From the NCBI GenBank assembly GCA_900548975.1, contig URMS01000006.1, positions 62,001-126,000 on the forward strand: 64,000 nt of DNA, in the 5' to 3' direction. The position numbers and the translations under genes were made by a program. The stretch is from an uncultured Porphyromonadaceae bacterium. Lineage in GTDB: Bacteria > Bacteroidota > Bacteroidia > Bacteroidales > Muribaculaceae. The notes below the pieces were generated by a model that saw nothing but the letters and a program-made list of their open reading frames with translations, did not search any database and was not told the origin of the DNA. Shown here piece by piece: positions 33,875 to 42,365 of this stretch; positions within the stretch are counted from its first letter, which is position 1; each line of letters begins with the position of its first letter.

Positions 33875-35005
33875 TTATACTTTGATTACGCCGATGCCGG
33901 GGCGGTCAGTGGGTGTCACTTTGCCGTCGACTATCTTCATGCCGTCGAAGATGTCGTTGGCGATGAGCAGATTGCCGTCGAGGTCGGCCCAGTCGACCAT
34001 AGGTGCGAGCTGCGATGCCGCCGACACGGCGCACGATGTCTCGGTCATACAGCCGAGCATCACCTTCATGCCCAGTGCGCGGGCGAGCACGGCCATCTTG
34101 TAGGCTTCGTGCATGCCGGTGCTCTTCATGAGCTTGATGTTGATGCCGTCGTAGGCCTGGGCGGCGCGGCGTACGTCGGGCAGACGCTGCAGGAACTCGT
34201 CGGCTATGATGGGCAGCGGCGAGCGCTCTCGCAGCCATGCGGTGTCGTCGATAGCGGCCTTGTCCATGGGCTGCTCCACGAATAGGCAGTTGCGCTCGGC
34301 CAGCCAGTGGCACATCTCGAGGGCCTTCTCCTTGTTGTTCCAGCCCTGGTTTGCGTCGACGCAGATAGGCACATCGGTGTGGCGTCGCAGGGCTTCGACA
34401 ATCTCCTTGTCGTGGTCGAGACCCATCTTCACCTTCACAACTTTATAAGGGGCGGTTTCCTCTATTTTTTTGCGCATTTCCTCGGGGTCGGCGTCGTAGC
34501 TGATGGTGAACGACGTGTTGGGGCAGTTTTCGGGATTGAGGCCCCATATCTTATACCACGGCTGATTCATGATCTTGCCGGTTAGGTCGTGGAGGGCGAT
34601 ATCGACCGACGCCTTGGCGGCGCGGTTGTTGGGCGCCACCGATTCCATATAGTCGTGGATGTCTTCTATGCGGAAGGGGTCGGAGAACTGGCTCAGGTCG
34701 AGTTTGCCGAGGAATTCGCACACCGAAGCCACGCTTTCGCCCAGATAGGGCGGCATGGATGCTTCGCCGTAGCCGACAACACCGTCGTATTCGATCTCCA
34801 CCTGCACGCCGGGTGTGGTGGTGCGCTGGTTGCGTGCCAGGTTGAATGCGTGGCGCAGTTTGAGCTCGTAGGGGCGGAACGACAGATTGAGCCGTCCGGA
34901 CTTTCCGGTGGAGCGTGTGGCGCTGTCGAGGGCCGACAGCGATATTGGCGAAGCGGCTATCATGGCGCCGAGCATGCCGGTTTTGAGGAAGTTTCTTCGG
35001 TTCAT
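33875..35005 (-). CDS. Dipeptide epimerase (L-Ala-D/L-Glu type), enolase superfamily
   Basis: A 376-residue exported protein (twin-Arg-like MNRRNFLKTGMLGA leader, suggesting Tat export of a folded enzyme). The muconate-lactonizing-type fold shows the catalytic lysine pair KVVKVKMG, metal ligands ICVDANQGW, VEQPM and IADEF, and the second catalytic lysine NIKLMKS. The family inverts the D-Glu centre of L-Ala-D-Glu, making cell-wall dipeptides usable as L-Ala-L-Glu. It lies downstream of NlpC/P60 and transglutaminase-like genes, which supports murein-peptide use, and upstream of glnA. Confidence 0.9.
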   Translation of the reverse strand: MNRRNFLKTGMLGAMIAASPISLSALDSATRSTGKSGRLNLSFRPYELKLRHAFNLARNQRTTTPGVQVEIEYDGVVGYGEASMPPYLGESVASVCEFLGKLDLSQFSDPFRIEDIHDYMESVAPNNRAAKASVDIALHDLTGKIMNQPWYKIWGLNPENCPNTSFTISYDADPEEMRKKIEETAPYKVVKVKMGLDHDKEIVEALRRHTDVPICVDANQGWNNKEKALEMCHWLAERNCLFVEQPMDKAAIDDTAWLRERSPLPIIADEFLQRLPDVRRAAQAYDGINIKLMKSTGMHEAYKMAVLARALGMKVMLGCMTETSCAVSAASQLAPMVDWADLDGNLLIANDIFDGMKIVDGKVTPTDRPGIGVIKV

Positions 35006-35049
35006 TATTATTAGGTGAAAGGTGAAAGGTGAATGAGGCTGTCGTTACC

Positions 35050-36072
35050 TCACTTTTTTGTGTCGAAGTACCACGGATGGTCGATTACACGCGTGATACC
35101 GGGAGTGCCCTCGTTGCCGGCTATGCGCACTGCGTGGAGGAAGGGAGTGGTGAGGTAGCTTTCGGCGGCGGGGTCGACGCTGTTGCGCTTCACGCGGCCT
35201 GAGGAATGCACGTATTCGCCGTCGTGGTCGTAGATGGCCACGTGCGTCACACGGCGGGTGTCGGCGTCGCCGAAGAACAGGAGGTCGCCTTTGCGGCATT
35301 TGCGCCAGTCGGAGGCCTCGATGCGTGTGCCGGTCACAGCCTGCTGCGAGGCATCGCGCATGAGTATGCGTCCGTTGTCGAGATAGCTCACTTTGGCAAG
35401 CCCCGAGCAGTCGAGGGCCTTGGTCGATGTGCCGCCCCACAGATAGGGGGTGCCCATCATCGACGATGCGACGGCTATGATACGGTCGGCATCGAAGGGC
35501 TGGTCGGCCCAGTCGCGGGCCGGGGTGAGATATTTTGTGTTTACAAAGCCCTTGCGACCGTCGGGCAGCTCGAGCAGGCAATAGCCCTGAAGTGTGGGGG
35601 CGCCGGCTACGGTGAGCACACTGCCGTTGACAAGATCGGTGACGATGCCGTCGATGCTGTCGTCGGCTCCGGGCTTTTCGTACATGCGCACCTGGAAGGG
35701 CGATGTCACAGCCATGCGTTCGCCTGTGCGCCAGCGGGCCATGTCGGCGGCCGATTTGCCCACCACCGACGACGACGGTATCCAGCCGGTATAGCCGTCG
35801 GGGGTCTGGATGAGCCACCAGCCCGAGCCTTTTTCAATCACCCGCAGGGGAGTGCCCATCACGGCCTGGGTCGACATCTCGGCCGAGTGGCGCCCTGAGG
35901 TGCGGATGGAAGCCGCCGGTATGCGCACCTGGGCCCATGCTGTTATGGTGTCGGTGCCTGCCTCGACGAGGGCGCGTGCCGCGCGGGCATCGTCCTCTTT
36001 TTTTCCGGCCATTGCTGTGGCGCATACGCCGACGGCGCACAGCAGGCATACCAGTAGTCTGTGGAGTTTCAT
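35050..36072 (-). CDS. NlpC/P60 (C40) cell-wall peptidase with SH3 domains
   Basis: A 340-residue exported protein (signal peptide about 1-22). It has two bacterial SH3-like regions (about 60-105, around TPLRVIEKGSGWWLIQTPDGYTGWI, and about 118-183) and a C-terminal NlpC/P60 domain with nucleophile Cys in KALDCSGLAKVSYL and base His in RRVTHVAIYDHDG. It would cut between D-Glu and the diamino acid of wall peptides, releasing L-Ala-D-Glu, the substrate of the epimerase encoded next. It overlaps the transglutaminase-like gene by 4 bases. Confidence 0.9.
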   Translation of the reverse strand: MKLHRLLVCLLCAVGVCATAMAGKKEDDARAARALVEAGTDTITAWAQVRIPAASIRTSGRHSAEMSTQAVMGTPLRVIEKGSGWWLIQTPDGYTGWIPSSSVVGKSAADMARWRTGERMAVTSPFQVRMYEKPGADDSIDGIVTDLVNGSVLTVAGAPTLQGYCLLELPDGRKGFVNTKYLTPARDWADQPFDADRIIAVASSMMGTPYLWGGTSTKALDCSGLAKVSYLDNGRILMRDASQQAVTGTRIEASDWRKCRKGDLLFFGDADTRRVTHVAIYDHDGEYVHSSGRVKRNSVDPAAESYLTTPFLHAVRIAGNEGTPGITRVIDHPWYFDTKK

Positions 36073-37463
36073 TTTGCGGGTATTTCAACGGGTTCGACAG
36101 AAATCAGCTGGAAGTAGGAGTCCCATCCGGGATAGAAGAGGTTGCCTCGCGAGCATTCCACTTCGCCCGCCTGGAAGTCGACAGTTTCGCTGCGCACGTA
36201 TTTCTTGGGCGGGAAGAGTTCGCCGCACACGCCTTTGTTGGTGGAGAAGCGGTGGGCGTCGATGCCGTGCGAGTAGAAGGTGCGGGCGTCGGCATCCTGT
36301 GTGTTGCCGTAGCGGCCGAACGAAACGTCGACGGGTACCCATCCGACGCCTTCGAAGTATACTTCGGCCCAGTCGTGATAGTTCTTTTCGCCGGGATGGA
36401 GCATCCATCCGCTCTCCCATCGTGCCGGAACACCCAGCGAGCGCATCAGCGATATGTAGAGCAGCGACACCTGTCCGCAGTCGCCGTGGCGCTCGCGCAG
36501 CACATAGGCGGGTATGCAGTCGATGGTGCTGTATTCGCGTGCACCGGCCCAGGGGAACTGCATTATGTAGTCGGCCACCAGTTCGCTCTGGCGGTAGGGG
36601 CTTGTCTCGTCGCCGACGATGGCGCGGGCGAGCGAGTCGAGGCGGATAATATGGGGAGCTTCGAAAGCGGTGTAGCGGCGGTAGAGCTCGCTGTTTTTAT
36701 CGTAGGGCTTTATATTGGCCTCGATCTCCTTGCCGGACACGAATTTGCCTTTGGTTATGTAGGTGCCCACGTACTCGAAGCGTATTGTGTCGCCCGGTGC
36801 GGGAGCCGGCAGTATCATCGATATGGTGTTGTGCACCGAGCGGTCGCCCGACAGAATGTAGTCGGTGGGCTCGGCGGCCACGATCTTCACATCTTCCTGG
36901 CGGTCGCAGAGCTCGCCTTCGACAGGCACGGGCATCCACACGCGTATGCTGTCGCCCTCGAGGGCCTTGTTGTAGGGCACTTCGATGCCGAAGCGGTAGG
37001 TCACGCGATGTGCGAGGCCCCTGGGGTTGGAGCCGCGGTAGTAGGAGAGCACGGAGTCGACATAGGACAGGCGTGTCTCAGAGGCGTCGTATCCGCGGTC
37101 GGTGACGCCGCCGTTGTATGCCGGATTGAGCAGGTCGAGGTTGCGGGGCGATTTGCGGTGTATGCGCATCACGCCGTCGATTTCGCGGCCTTCGATGTAG
37201 TGCCGGGCGAGGAAGGTGTCGATATCGGCGTCGGTGACTTCGGGGTGACGCTTGCGGATCGATTCCCTGGCTTCGTCGAGAGTCAGTGAGAAGTCCGATT
37301 CTATACGGCTTTGGATGGCGGCCGCCGAGTCGGATTCAAGCCATGTCGGATCTTTGTGCAGACCGGAAATATCGGCCCGTACTTCATCGGAATGTTCTGC
37401 AAGCAGGTAGGCGCCGATGGCTCCGGCGACTATCACCAAGGCTGCAATAATTGTTTTTTTCAT
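36069..37463 (-). CDS. Transglutaminase-like secreted protein
   Basis: A 464-residue protein with an N-terminal membrane anchor or signal (TIIAALVIVAGAIGAYLLA). A helical region and a beta-sandwich region lead to the transglutaminase-like core with catalytic Cys in RHGDCGQVSLLYISLMRSLGVPARWESGW, His in KNYHDWAEVYFEG and Asp in WVPVDVSFG. Such papain-like enzymes may act as peptidases or amidases; the exact reaction is unknown. It is the first gene of a three-gene operon with the C40 peptidase and epimerase, so action on peptides before NlpC/P60 trimming is the likeliest role. Confidence 0.82.
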   Translation of the reverse strand: MKKTIIAALVIVAGAIGAYLLAEHSDEVRADISGLHKDPTWLESDSAAAIQSRIESDFSLTLDEARESIRKRHPEVTDADIDTFLARHYIEGREIDGVMRIHRKSPRNLDLLNPAYNGGVTDRGYDASETRLSYVDSVLSYYRGSNPRGLAHRVTYRFGIEVPYNKALEGDSIRVWMPVPVEGELCDRQEDVKIVAAEPTDYILSGDRSVHNTISMILPAPAPGDTIRFEYVGTYITKGKFVSGKEIEANIKPYDKNSELYRRYTAFEAPHIIRLDSLARAIVGDETSPYRQSELVADYIMQFPWAGAREYSTIDCIPAYVLRERHGDCGQVSLLYISLMRSLGVPARWESGWMLHPGEKNYHDWAEVYFEGVGWVPVDVSFGRYGNTQDADARTFYSHGIDAHRFSTNKGVCGELFPPKKYVRSETVDFQAGEVECSRGNLFYPGWDSYFQLISVEPVEIPAK

Positions 37464-37548
37464 CGGTAATTGTGATAGATAGTCTATGATAGATCGGGAC
37501 CGAAGGAGAAATAGGATAAGAGACGCCCGATGATTGCCAAAATCTCTT

Positions 37549-37579
37549 CAAAGATACATATTTTTAATTGCTCGGCAAA
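37549..37579 (-). promoter_or_regulatory. Promoter of the transglutaminase/NlpC/epimerase operon
   Basis: On the minus strand TTTG (37576-37579), 19 bases, then TATCTTTG (37549-37556): a full consensus match. The leader would be about 80 bases. Confidence 0.75.
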
Positions 37580-37609
37580 AACAATTTAATTTTTTTGCTG
37601 TTTTTTTAC

Positions 37610-37617
37610 TATTTTTG
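37610..37617 (+). promoter_or_regulatory. -7 element of the lipoprotein gene at 37685
   Basis: A TATTTTTG match to the -7 consensus; no good -33 at the right spacing. The 221-base divergent gap 37464-37684 thus holds one promoter per strand. Confidence 0.4.
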
Positions 37618-37684
37618 CGGTCGCCCGATTCCAGCTAATAAGGCTGTGACGGTGTTTTTTAGACTCATTCAAAATAATCACGAT

Positions 37685-38242
37685 ATGAAGCTTACATCTT
37701 TCTTTATTGCTGCTTTTGCCATGTTGGCAATTTCTTTTGCGTCCTGCAAGGATAACACCGGTGTTTCCGAGGCCGCTCCGCTCACCGTGGATTCGCTGAT
37801 GTCCGATGCCGATGCTCTGCTGGGTGACACTGTTACTGTAGAAGGTCTTTGCTCGCATTTGTGCAAGCACGGCGGACGCAAGGCCTTCCTCGTGGGCGCC
37901 GACAGCACCGTGGTGCTCCGTTGCGAGGCCACTTCCGCCATGGGCGGCGCGTTCGGTCCCGACTGCATAGGCGATACCCTCACAGTGCGCGGCGTGGTGT
38001 GCGAAAACCGCATCGACGAAGAAGCCGTGGCCAAGATGGAAGCGCAGTATCTTGCCGCCGATTCGGCCGCACGCTCCCATGAGGCATGCGATACCGAGAA
38101 AAAGGCCCAGGGCCAGGCCAATATCAGCACATTCGAAGCCCGCATGGCCGACTACCGCGCCAAAATCGCCGAACGCGCCGCGTCGGAGAACAAGCCCTAC
38201 CTTTCATTCTACTACCTCGAAGCCCTCAGCTACGAGAAATAG
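37685..38242 (+). CDS. Lipoprotein with OB-fold-like domain, unknown function
   Basis: A 185-residue lipoprotein (SFASC lipobox). The core around residues 35-105 (LTVDSLMSDADALLGDTVTVEGLCSHLCKHGGRKAFLVGADSTVVLRC...GDTLTVRGVV) has the strand order of a small OB-like barrel, with a Cys pair in CSHLCKHGG. The C-terminal part is a charged helix (EEAVAKMEAQYLAADSAARS...). Proteins of this type occur in Bacteroidales but I cannot assign a function; the CxxxC-like spacing could bind metal (speculative). It lies divergent from the transglutaminase operon, with a large hairpin cluster just downstream. Confidence 0.7.
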   Translation: MKLTSFFIAAFAMLAISFASCKDNTGVSEAAPLTVDSLMSDADALLGDTVTVEGLCSHLCKHGGRKAFLVGADSTVVLRCEATSAMGGAFGPDCIGDTLTVRGVVCENRIDEEAVAKMEAQYLAADSAARSHEACDTEKKAQGQANISTFEARMADYRAKIAERAASENKPYLSFYYLEALSYEK

Positions 38243-38243
38243 A

Positions 38244-38705
38244 TTTTTAGGCTGACAGGCAGATAGGCTGACGGGCTGACAGGCTTTTTTTTAGGCTGAC
38301 AGGCTGACAGGCGGGCGGTCTGTTGAGCTGATGAGTTGGCTGAGAGGCTTTAATGTGGGAGAGAGACCTCGGAGAGGTCGAATCTGTGTACAGCCCCATG
38401 CGCTCGCGCATGGGGTGAAGCCGCCCCGAAAGAATCCGCGCCTCGGCGAGGCGCTGCTGTGTATCGAACTATCTACAGTAGCGCCTCGCCGAGGCGCTTT
38501 TTGCGTATTACATCTTTGACCCCATGCGCACGCGCATGGGGCTGTATACAGATTCGGCCTCTTCGAGGCCTCTCCGGCCCTGCACCCTGTGTCTTGCGCC
38601 CCCGACCGCCAACACTCTTTCCGCCTAAAAATCCCATCCCCCTGTCCGCCTAAAAGAAGCCTGTCAGCTTGTCTGCCTGTCAGCCCAACAGCTTGTCAGC
38701 CTAAA
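38244..38705. repeat. Mirrored hairpin array 2 with outer TGACAGGC repeats
   Basis: The core 38365-38570 has six hairpins in mirror order: GACCTC/GAGGTC (38365-38379), CCCCATGCG/CGCATGGGG (38394-38415), GCGCCTC/GAGGCGC (38438-38454), then GCGCCTC/GAGGCGC (38481-38497), CCCCATGCG/CGCATGGGG (38520-38541) and GGCCTC/GAGGCC (38556-38570). Long arms 38380-38418 and 38517-38555 are near-complete reverse complements. Between the outermost hairpins an A-T stem pair is replaced by G-C on both sides. Outside lie repeats of AGGCTGACAGGC (38249-38313) and their reverse complements near 38658-38705. No convincing gene is present; the tract precedes GH97. Confidence 0.8.
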
Positions 38706-38756
38706 TTGAGTGTGTGGGGCCGGAATGGCGTATTATTGGTATCAAATACCGAAAAA

Positions 38757-40625
38757 ATGATGAAGAGGATTCTGAGCGTGGCATTAGCTGCGGGATTATT
38801 AATGACGGCCTCGGCTGCCGAACTGACGCTGACATCGCCCGATGGCCGCAAGACCGTCGTGTTCTCCAAAAATGGCAAAGAGCTTAAGTATAATATAGAT
38901 ATCGACGGTGCAGCCGCCGTACTGCCCTCGCGTGCCGGTCTCGAACTCGACAACTGGGCATGGGAAATGGCCCTTGGCAAACGTACGCTCGAGCAGCCCG
39001 AGAGCTGGATGGACCTGCTTACGGTGGACAGTGTGACGATGCACGCGCCCGTCGACAGCACATGGACGCCGCTCTATGGCGAACGCTCGACCGTCCGCGA
39101 CCGGTTCAATTCGGGCACTCTTCATATGAGCCGTAAGGACAAGAGCGGATATCGGCTCGACGTGCAGGTGCGCGCCTACGACGAGGGCATAGCATTCCGC
39201 TATTTCTTCCCCGAACATCCCGATGCCATCTTCCACAAGGTGGTGGCCGATCTCACCGACTATGCCATGCCTCAGGGCACCATGGCATGGAGCGAGAAAT
39301 GGGCCCAGGCCACTTTCGACTACACTCCCGTCGACTCGATAGTGCGCCCGGTAGAGCGCGCCCTGACTATGGAACTGCCGTCGGGCAAATGGATTGCGCT
39401 CCTCGATGCCGATGTCGACGACTGGTGTCTCACCAAGTTCCGAGCGCGCTCCGGCCATCCCGGCACTCTCGAGTCGGTGATGTATTCGCCTGTCGATATC
39501 GTCACCTACTACGCTACTCCGTGGAAGATAGTAATGACTGCCGACACTCCCGGCCAACTGATAGAGAACAACGACATCGTGCTCAACCTCAACCCGCGTG
39601 CCGAGGGCGATTTTTCGTGGGTGAAGCCCGGTAAGATAATGCGCTGCACCTCGCTCACCACCGAGGCCGGTCTGCGAAACATCGATTTCTGCGCCGAGCA
39701 TCACATACCCTACATGCTCTACGACTGGAAATGGTACGCCGGCCCCACCTCCCACGACAGCGACGCCACCCGTGTTATCGACGCCATCGACATGCAGCGT
39801 GTGATAGATTACGGCAAGGAGCGCGGCGTGGGCGTGTGGCTCTATGTGAACCAGCATGCACTCGCAAAACAGATGGACGAGCTGTTCCCGCTGCTCAGTC
39901 GCTGGGGACTTGCCGGTGTCAAGTCGGGCTTCGTGCAGTATGCGAGTCACCGCTGGGCCACATGGCTCCACGACATGGTGCGCAAGGCCGCCGACAACGG
40001 CCTGATGATGAACATCCACGACGAATTCCGCCCCTCGGGCTTCTCGCGCACATATCCTAACCTTCTCACCCAGGAGGGCATATGCGGCAACGAGGAATTT
40101 CCCGACGCCACACACAACACCATACTGCCCTTTACGCGCATGCTCAACGGCGCCGCCGACTACACCATATGCTACTACGACAAGCGCCTGCGCAACACCC
40201 ATGCGCATCAGCTTGCCGCATCGCTGATATTCTACAGTCCTCTTCAGACCATCTTCTGGTACGACAACCCCTCGCTCTATGGCGGTGAACCGGAAATAAG
40301 CTGGTTCGAGGACCTCGAGACCGTCTTCGACGATACGCGTGTACTCTCGGGCTATCCCGGACGCGGCATAGCCATGGCGCGCCGCAAAGCCGACACATGG
40401 TGGGCTGCAGCCCTGGCCAACAACGAGGGCGGCCGCCAGACCATCGACCTGTCGTTCCTCGAGCCGGGCCGCAAATATGTGGCGACCGTCTATACCGACG
40501 GCGGCGAGAAAGTGACTACACGCACACACGTGGGCGTAGACACCCGAAAGGTGAAGAGCACCGACCGCCTCACTTTCGACCTCGCTCCCCGCGGCGGTGT
40601 GGCCATAAAAATAACTCCACTTTAA
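38757..40625 (+). CDS. GH97-family glycoside hydrolase (inverting-type signature)
   Basis: A 622-residue secreted enzyme (signal peptide about 1-20). An N-terminal beta-sandwich (about 22-270) and a (beta/alpha)8 barrel (MLYDWKWYAGPTSHDSDATRVIDAIDMQRVIDYGKERGVGVWLYVNQHAL) are followed by a C-terminal beta domain. At the strand where retaining GH97 alpha-galactosidases carry a nucleophile Asp, this protein has Gly in VKSGFVQY. Instead it has Glu candidates in NIHDEFRP and GNEEFPDA, as in inverting SusB-type alpha-glucosidases. An exo-acting alpha-glucosidase-like activity is therefore expected. It opens the GH97-GH43-GH88 group. Confidence 0.9.
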   Translation: MMKRILSVALAAGLLMTASAAELTLTSPDGRKTVVFSKNGKELKYNIDIDGAAAVLPSRAGLELDNWAWEMALGKRTLEQPESWMDLLTVDSVTMHAPVDSTWTPLYGERSTVRDRFNSGTLHMSRKDKSGYRLDVQVRAYDEGIAFRYFFPEHPDAIFHKVVADLTDYAMPQGTMAWSEKWAQATFDYTPVDSIVRPVERALTMELPSGKWIALLDADVDDWCLTKFRARSGHPGTLESVMYSPVDIVTYYATPWKIVMTADTPGQLIENNDIVLNLNPRAEGDFSWVKPGKIMRCTSLTTEAGLRNIDFCAEHHIPYMLYDWKWYAGPTSHDSDATRVIDAIDMQRVIDYGKERGVGVWLYVNQHALAKQMDELFPLLSRWGLAGVKSGFVQYASHRWATWLHDMVRKAADNGLMMNIHDEFRPSGFSRTYPNLLTQEGICGNEEFPDATHNTILPFTRMLNGAADYTICYYDKRLRNTHAHQLAASLIFYSPLQTIFWYDNPSLYGGEPEISWFEDLETVFDDTRVLSGYPGRGIAMARRKADTWWAAALANNEGGRQTIDLSFLEPGRKYVATVYTDGGEKVTTRTHVGVDTRKVKSTDRLTFDLAPRGGVAIKITPL

Positions 40626-40663
40626 GTGTCGGAGTATCCTGAAACGTATAAATAGGTACAAGA

Positions 40664-40678
40664 GGGCCTCCGAGGCCC
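40664..40678. repeat. Single short palindrome GGGCCTC/GAGGCCC
   Basis: A 15-base palindrome between GH97 and GH43, of the same CCTC/GAGG type as the end hairpins of array 2. It is a possible solitary unit or weak terminator; there is no T-run. Confidence 0.4.
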
Positions 40679-40724
40679 GTGATGAGATATGATAGATTGG
40701 ATAAGTGTAACGGTAAATTTTCTC

Positions 40725-42365
40725 ATGGACAGATTGAAATTCCTTGTGATACTGATTTGTACCTCGCTGACTGCGACAGCCGGCGAGGTGCAGGCGGTAT
40801 CTAATCCGGCCAACGTAAAGGGCCGCACTTATGTCAACCCCATAATCGAAGCCGACTACTCAGACCCCGATCCGGTGGCCGCTCCCGACGGCCGAACATT
40901 CTATATGACCGCCTCGAGCTTCCAGTGCGCTCCCGGCCTTCCCATACTCAAGTCGACCGACCTTGTCAACTGGACTATAGTGAACCATGCGCTGCCCGCG
41001 GTGCCTCCGGCCGCCTACTACGACGCCGCACCTCGCCATGGCAAGGGCGTGTGGGCGCCGTGTATGCGCTATCATGACGGTGAATACTACATATACTGGG
41101 GCGACCCCGATTTCGGTATCTTCATGGTAAGGACCGCCGACCCCGAGGGCGCCTGGAGCGAACCCGTGCTTGTGAAGGGCGGCAAAGGCATGATAGACCC
41201 CACTCCGCTGTGGGACACCGACGGCAAGGCTTATCTGGCCAACGCCTGGGCAGCCTCGCGTGCCGGGTTCAACAGCGTGGTCACAATAAGCGAAATGGCT
41301 CCCGACGGAACCCGCCTGCTTGGCACGCCGCGCATAGTATTCGACGGCAACGACGGTGTCAACCATACCATCGAAGGCCCCAAGCTCTATAAGCGAGGCG
41401 ATTACTACTACATTCTGGCTCCGGCCGGCGGTGTGGTCGACGGCTGGCAGCTTGCCCTCCGCTCCAAAAACATATACGGCCCCTACGAAAAGAAAATAGT
41501 TATGGCCACGGGTGCCTCGGGCATCAACGGCCCCCACCAGGGAGGCTGGATAAGCACGGCAGCCGGCGAGGACTGGTTCATCAACTTCCAGGACCGCGGT
41601 GCCTATGGCCGTGTGCTCCACCTCAACCCCGTGCACTGGACCGACGACTGGCCTGTGATGGGCGTCGATGCCGACGGCGACGGCTGCGGCGAACCGGTGG
41701 CGAAATACACCAAGCCTGCCGGACTCGAGCCTTCGGCCGGCACGACAGCCACCGAAAATCTCTTCCAGTGGCATGCCAACTATCAGGATTTCTACGGATT
41801 CCCCACTCCGTCGGCCATGATGCGCCTCTACGGGCACAAGATGTCGGCCCCGGGTGCAAATATGTGGGAAGTTCCCAATCTATGGCTTCAGAAATTCCCC
41901 TGCGAGTCGTTCCGGGCCACTGCAAAGGTGCAGATCTCGGCCAAAGCCGCCTCCGAAGGCGTGTCATCGGGCATAGTGGTGATGGGCTGGGACTATCTGC
42001 GCTTCGGCCTCGCCAAGCAGAGCGACAGCTTCGTGCTCCGGGCCGTGGAATGCACCGATGCGGAGCAGGGCGGTGCCGAGCGCACCACCGACATATGCAG
42101 TGTGGCGCCCACACGTGTCTACGAGGCCGGACTGCAGCCCAACATGGAGTGCGACATATGGCTGCGTGTGGAAGTGCGCGCAGGCGGCAAATGCACCTTC
42201 TTCTACAGCCTCGACGGGCGCCGCTACAACCGGGCCGACTGCGCCTTTACCGCGCGTGCCGGCAAATGGATAGGTGCCAAAATAGGATTTTACAGCATTA
42301 CGCCGGCGGGTGTCCCCGACCGCGGCTGGATGGATATAATAGATTTTGATCTCGAAAAGCTATGA
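40725..42365 (+). CDS. GH43-family glycoside hydrolase with C-terminal beta-sandwich
   Basis: A 546-residue secreted enzyme. The five-bladed propeller has the catalytic base Asp in EADYSDPDPVAA, the pKa-modulating Asp in MIDPTPLWDTDG and the acid Glu in HTIEGPKLYK. A C-terminal domain (about 355-546, WHANYQDFYGFPTPSAMMRLYG...GAKIGFYSITP) resembles the DUF1349-type sandwich of exo-acting GH43 subfamilies. Arabinofuranosidase or xylosidase activity is typical. The ATG at 40725 (MDRLKFLVILICTS signal) is preferred over 40689. It overlaps GH88 by 4 bases. Confidence 0.9.
   Translation: MDRLKFLVILICTSLTATAGEVQAVSNPANVKGRTYVNPIIEADYSDPDPVAAPDGRTFYMTASSFQCAPGLPILKSTDLVNWTIVNHALPAVPPAAYYDAAPRHGKGVWAPCMRYHDGEYYIYWGDPDFGIFMVRTADPEGAWSEPVLVKGGKGMIDPTPLWDTDGKAYLANAWAASRAGFNSVVTISEMAPDGTRLLGTPRIVFDGNDGVNHTIEGPKLYKRGDYYYILAPAGGVVDGWQLALRSKNIYGPYEKKIVMATGASGINGPHQGGWISTAAGEDWFINFQDRGAYGRVLHLNPVHWTDDWPVMGVDADGDGCGEPVAKYTKPAGLEPSAGTTATENLFQWHANYQDFYGFPTPSAMMRLYGHKMSAPGANMWEVPNLWLQKFPCESFRATAKVQISAKAASEGVSSGIVVMGWDYLRFGLAKQSDSFVLRAVECTDAEQGGAERTTDICSVAPTRVYEAGLQPNMECDIWLRVEVRAGGKCTFFYSLDGRRYNRADCAFTARAGKWIGAKIGFYSITPAGVPDRGWMDIIDFDLEKL

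Noticed and set aside
38589..38756. N-terminal extension of GH97 by 56 codons
   Set aside because: The extension translates the repeat tract. A proper signal peptide begins at the ATG at 38757.
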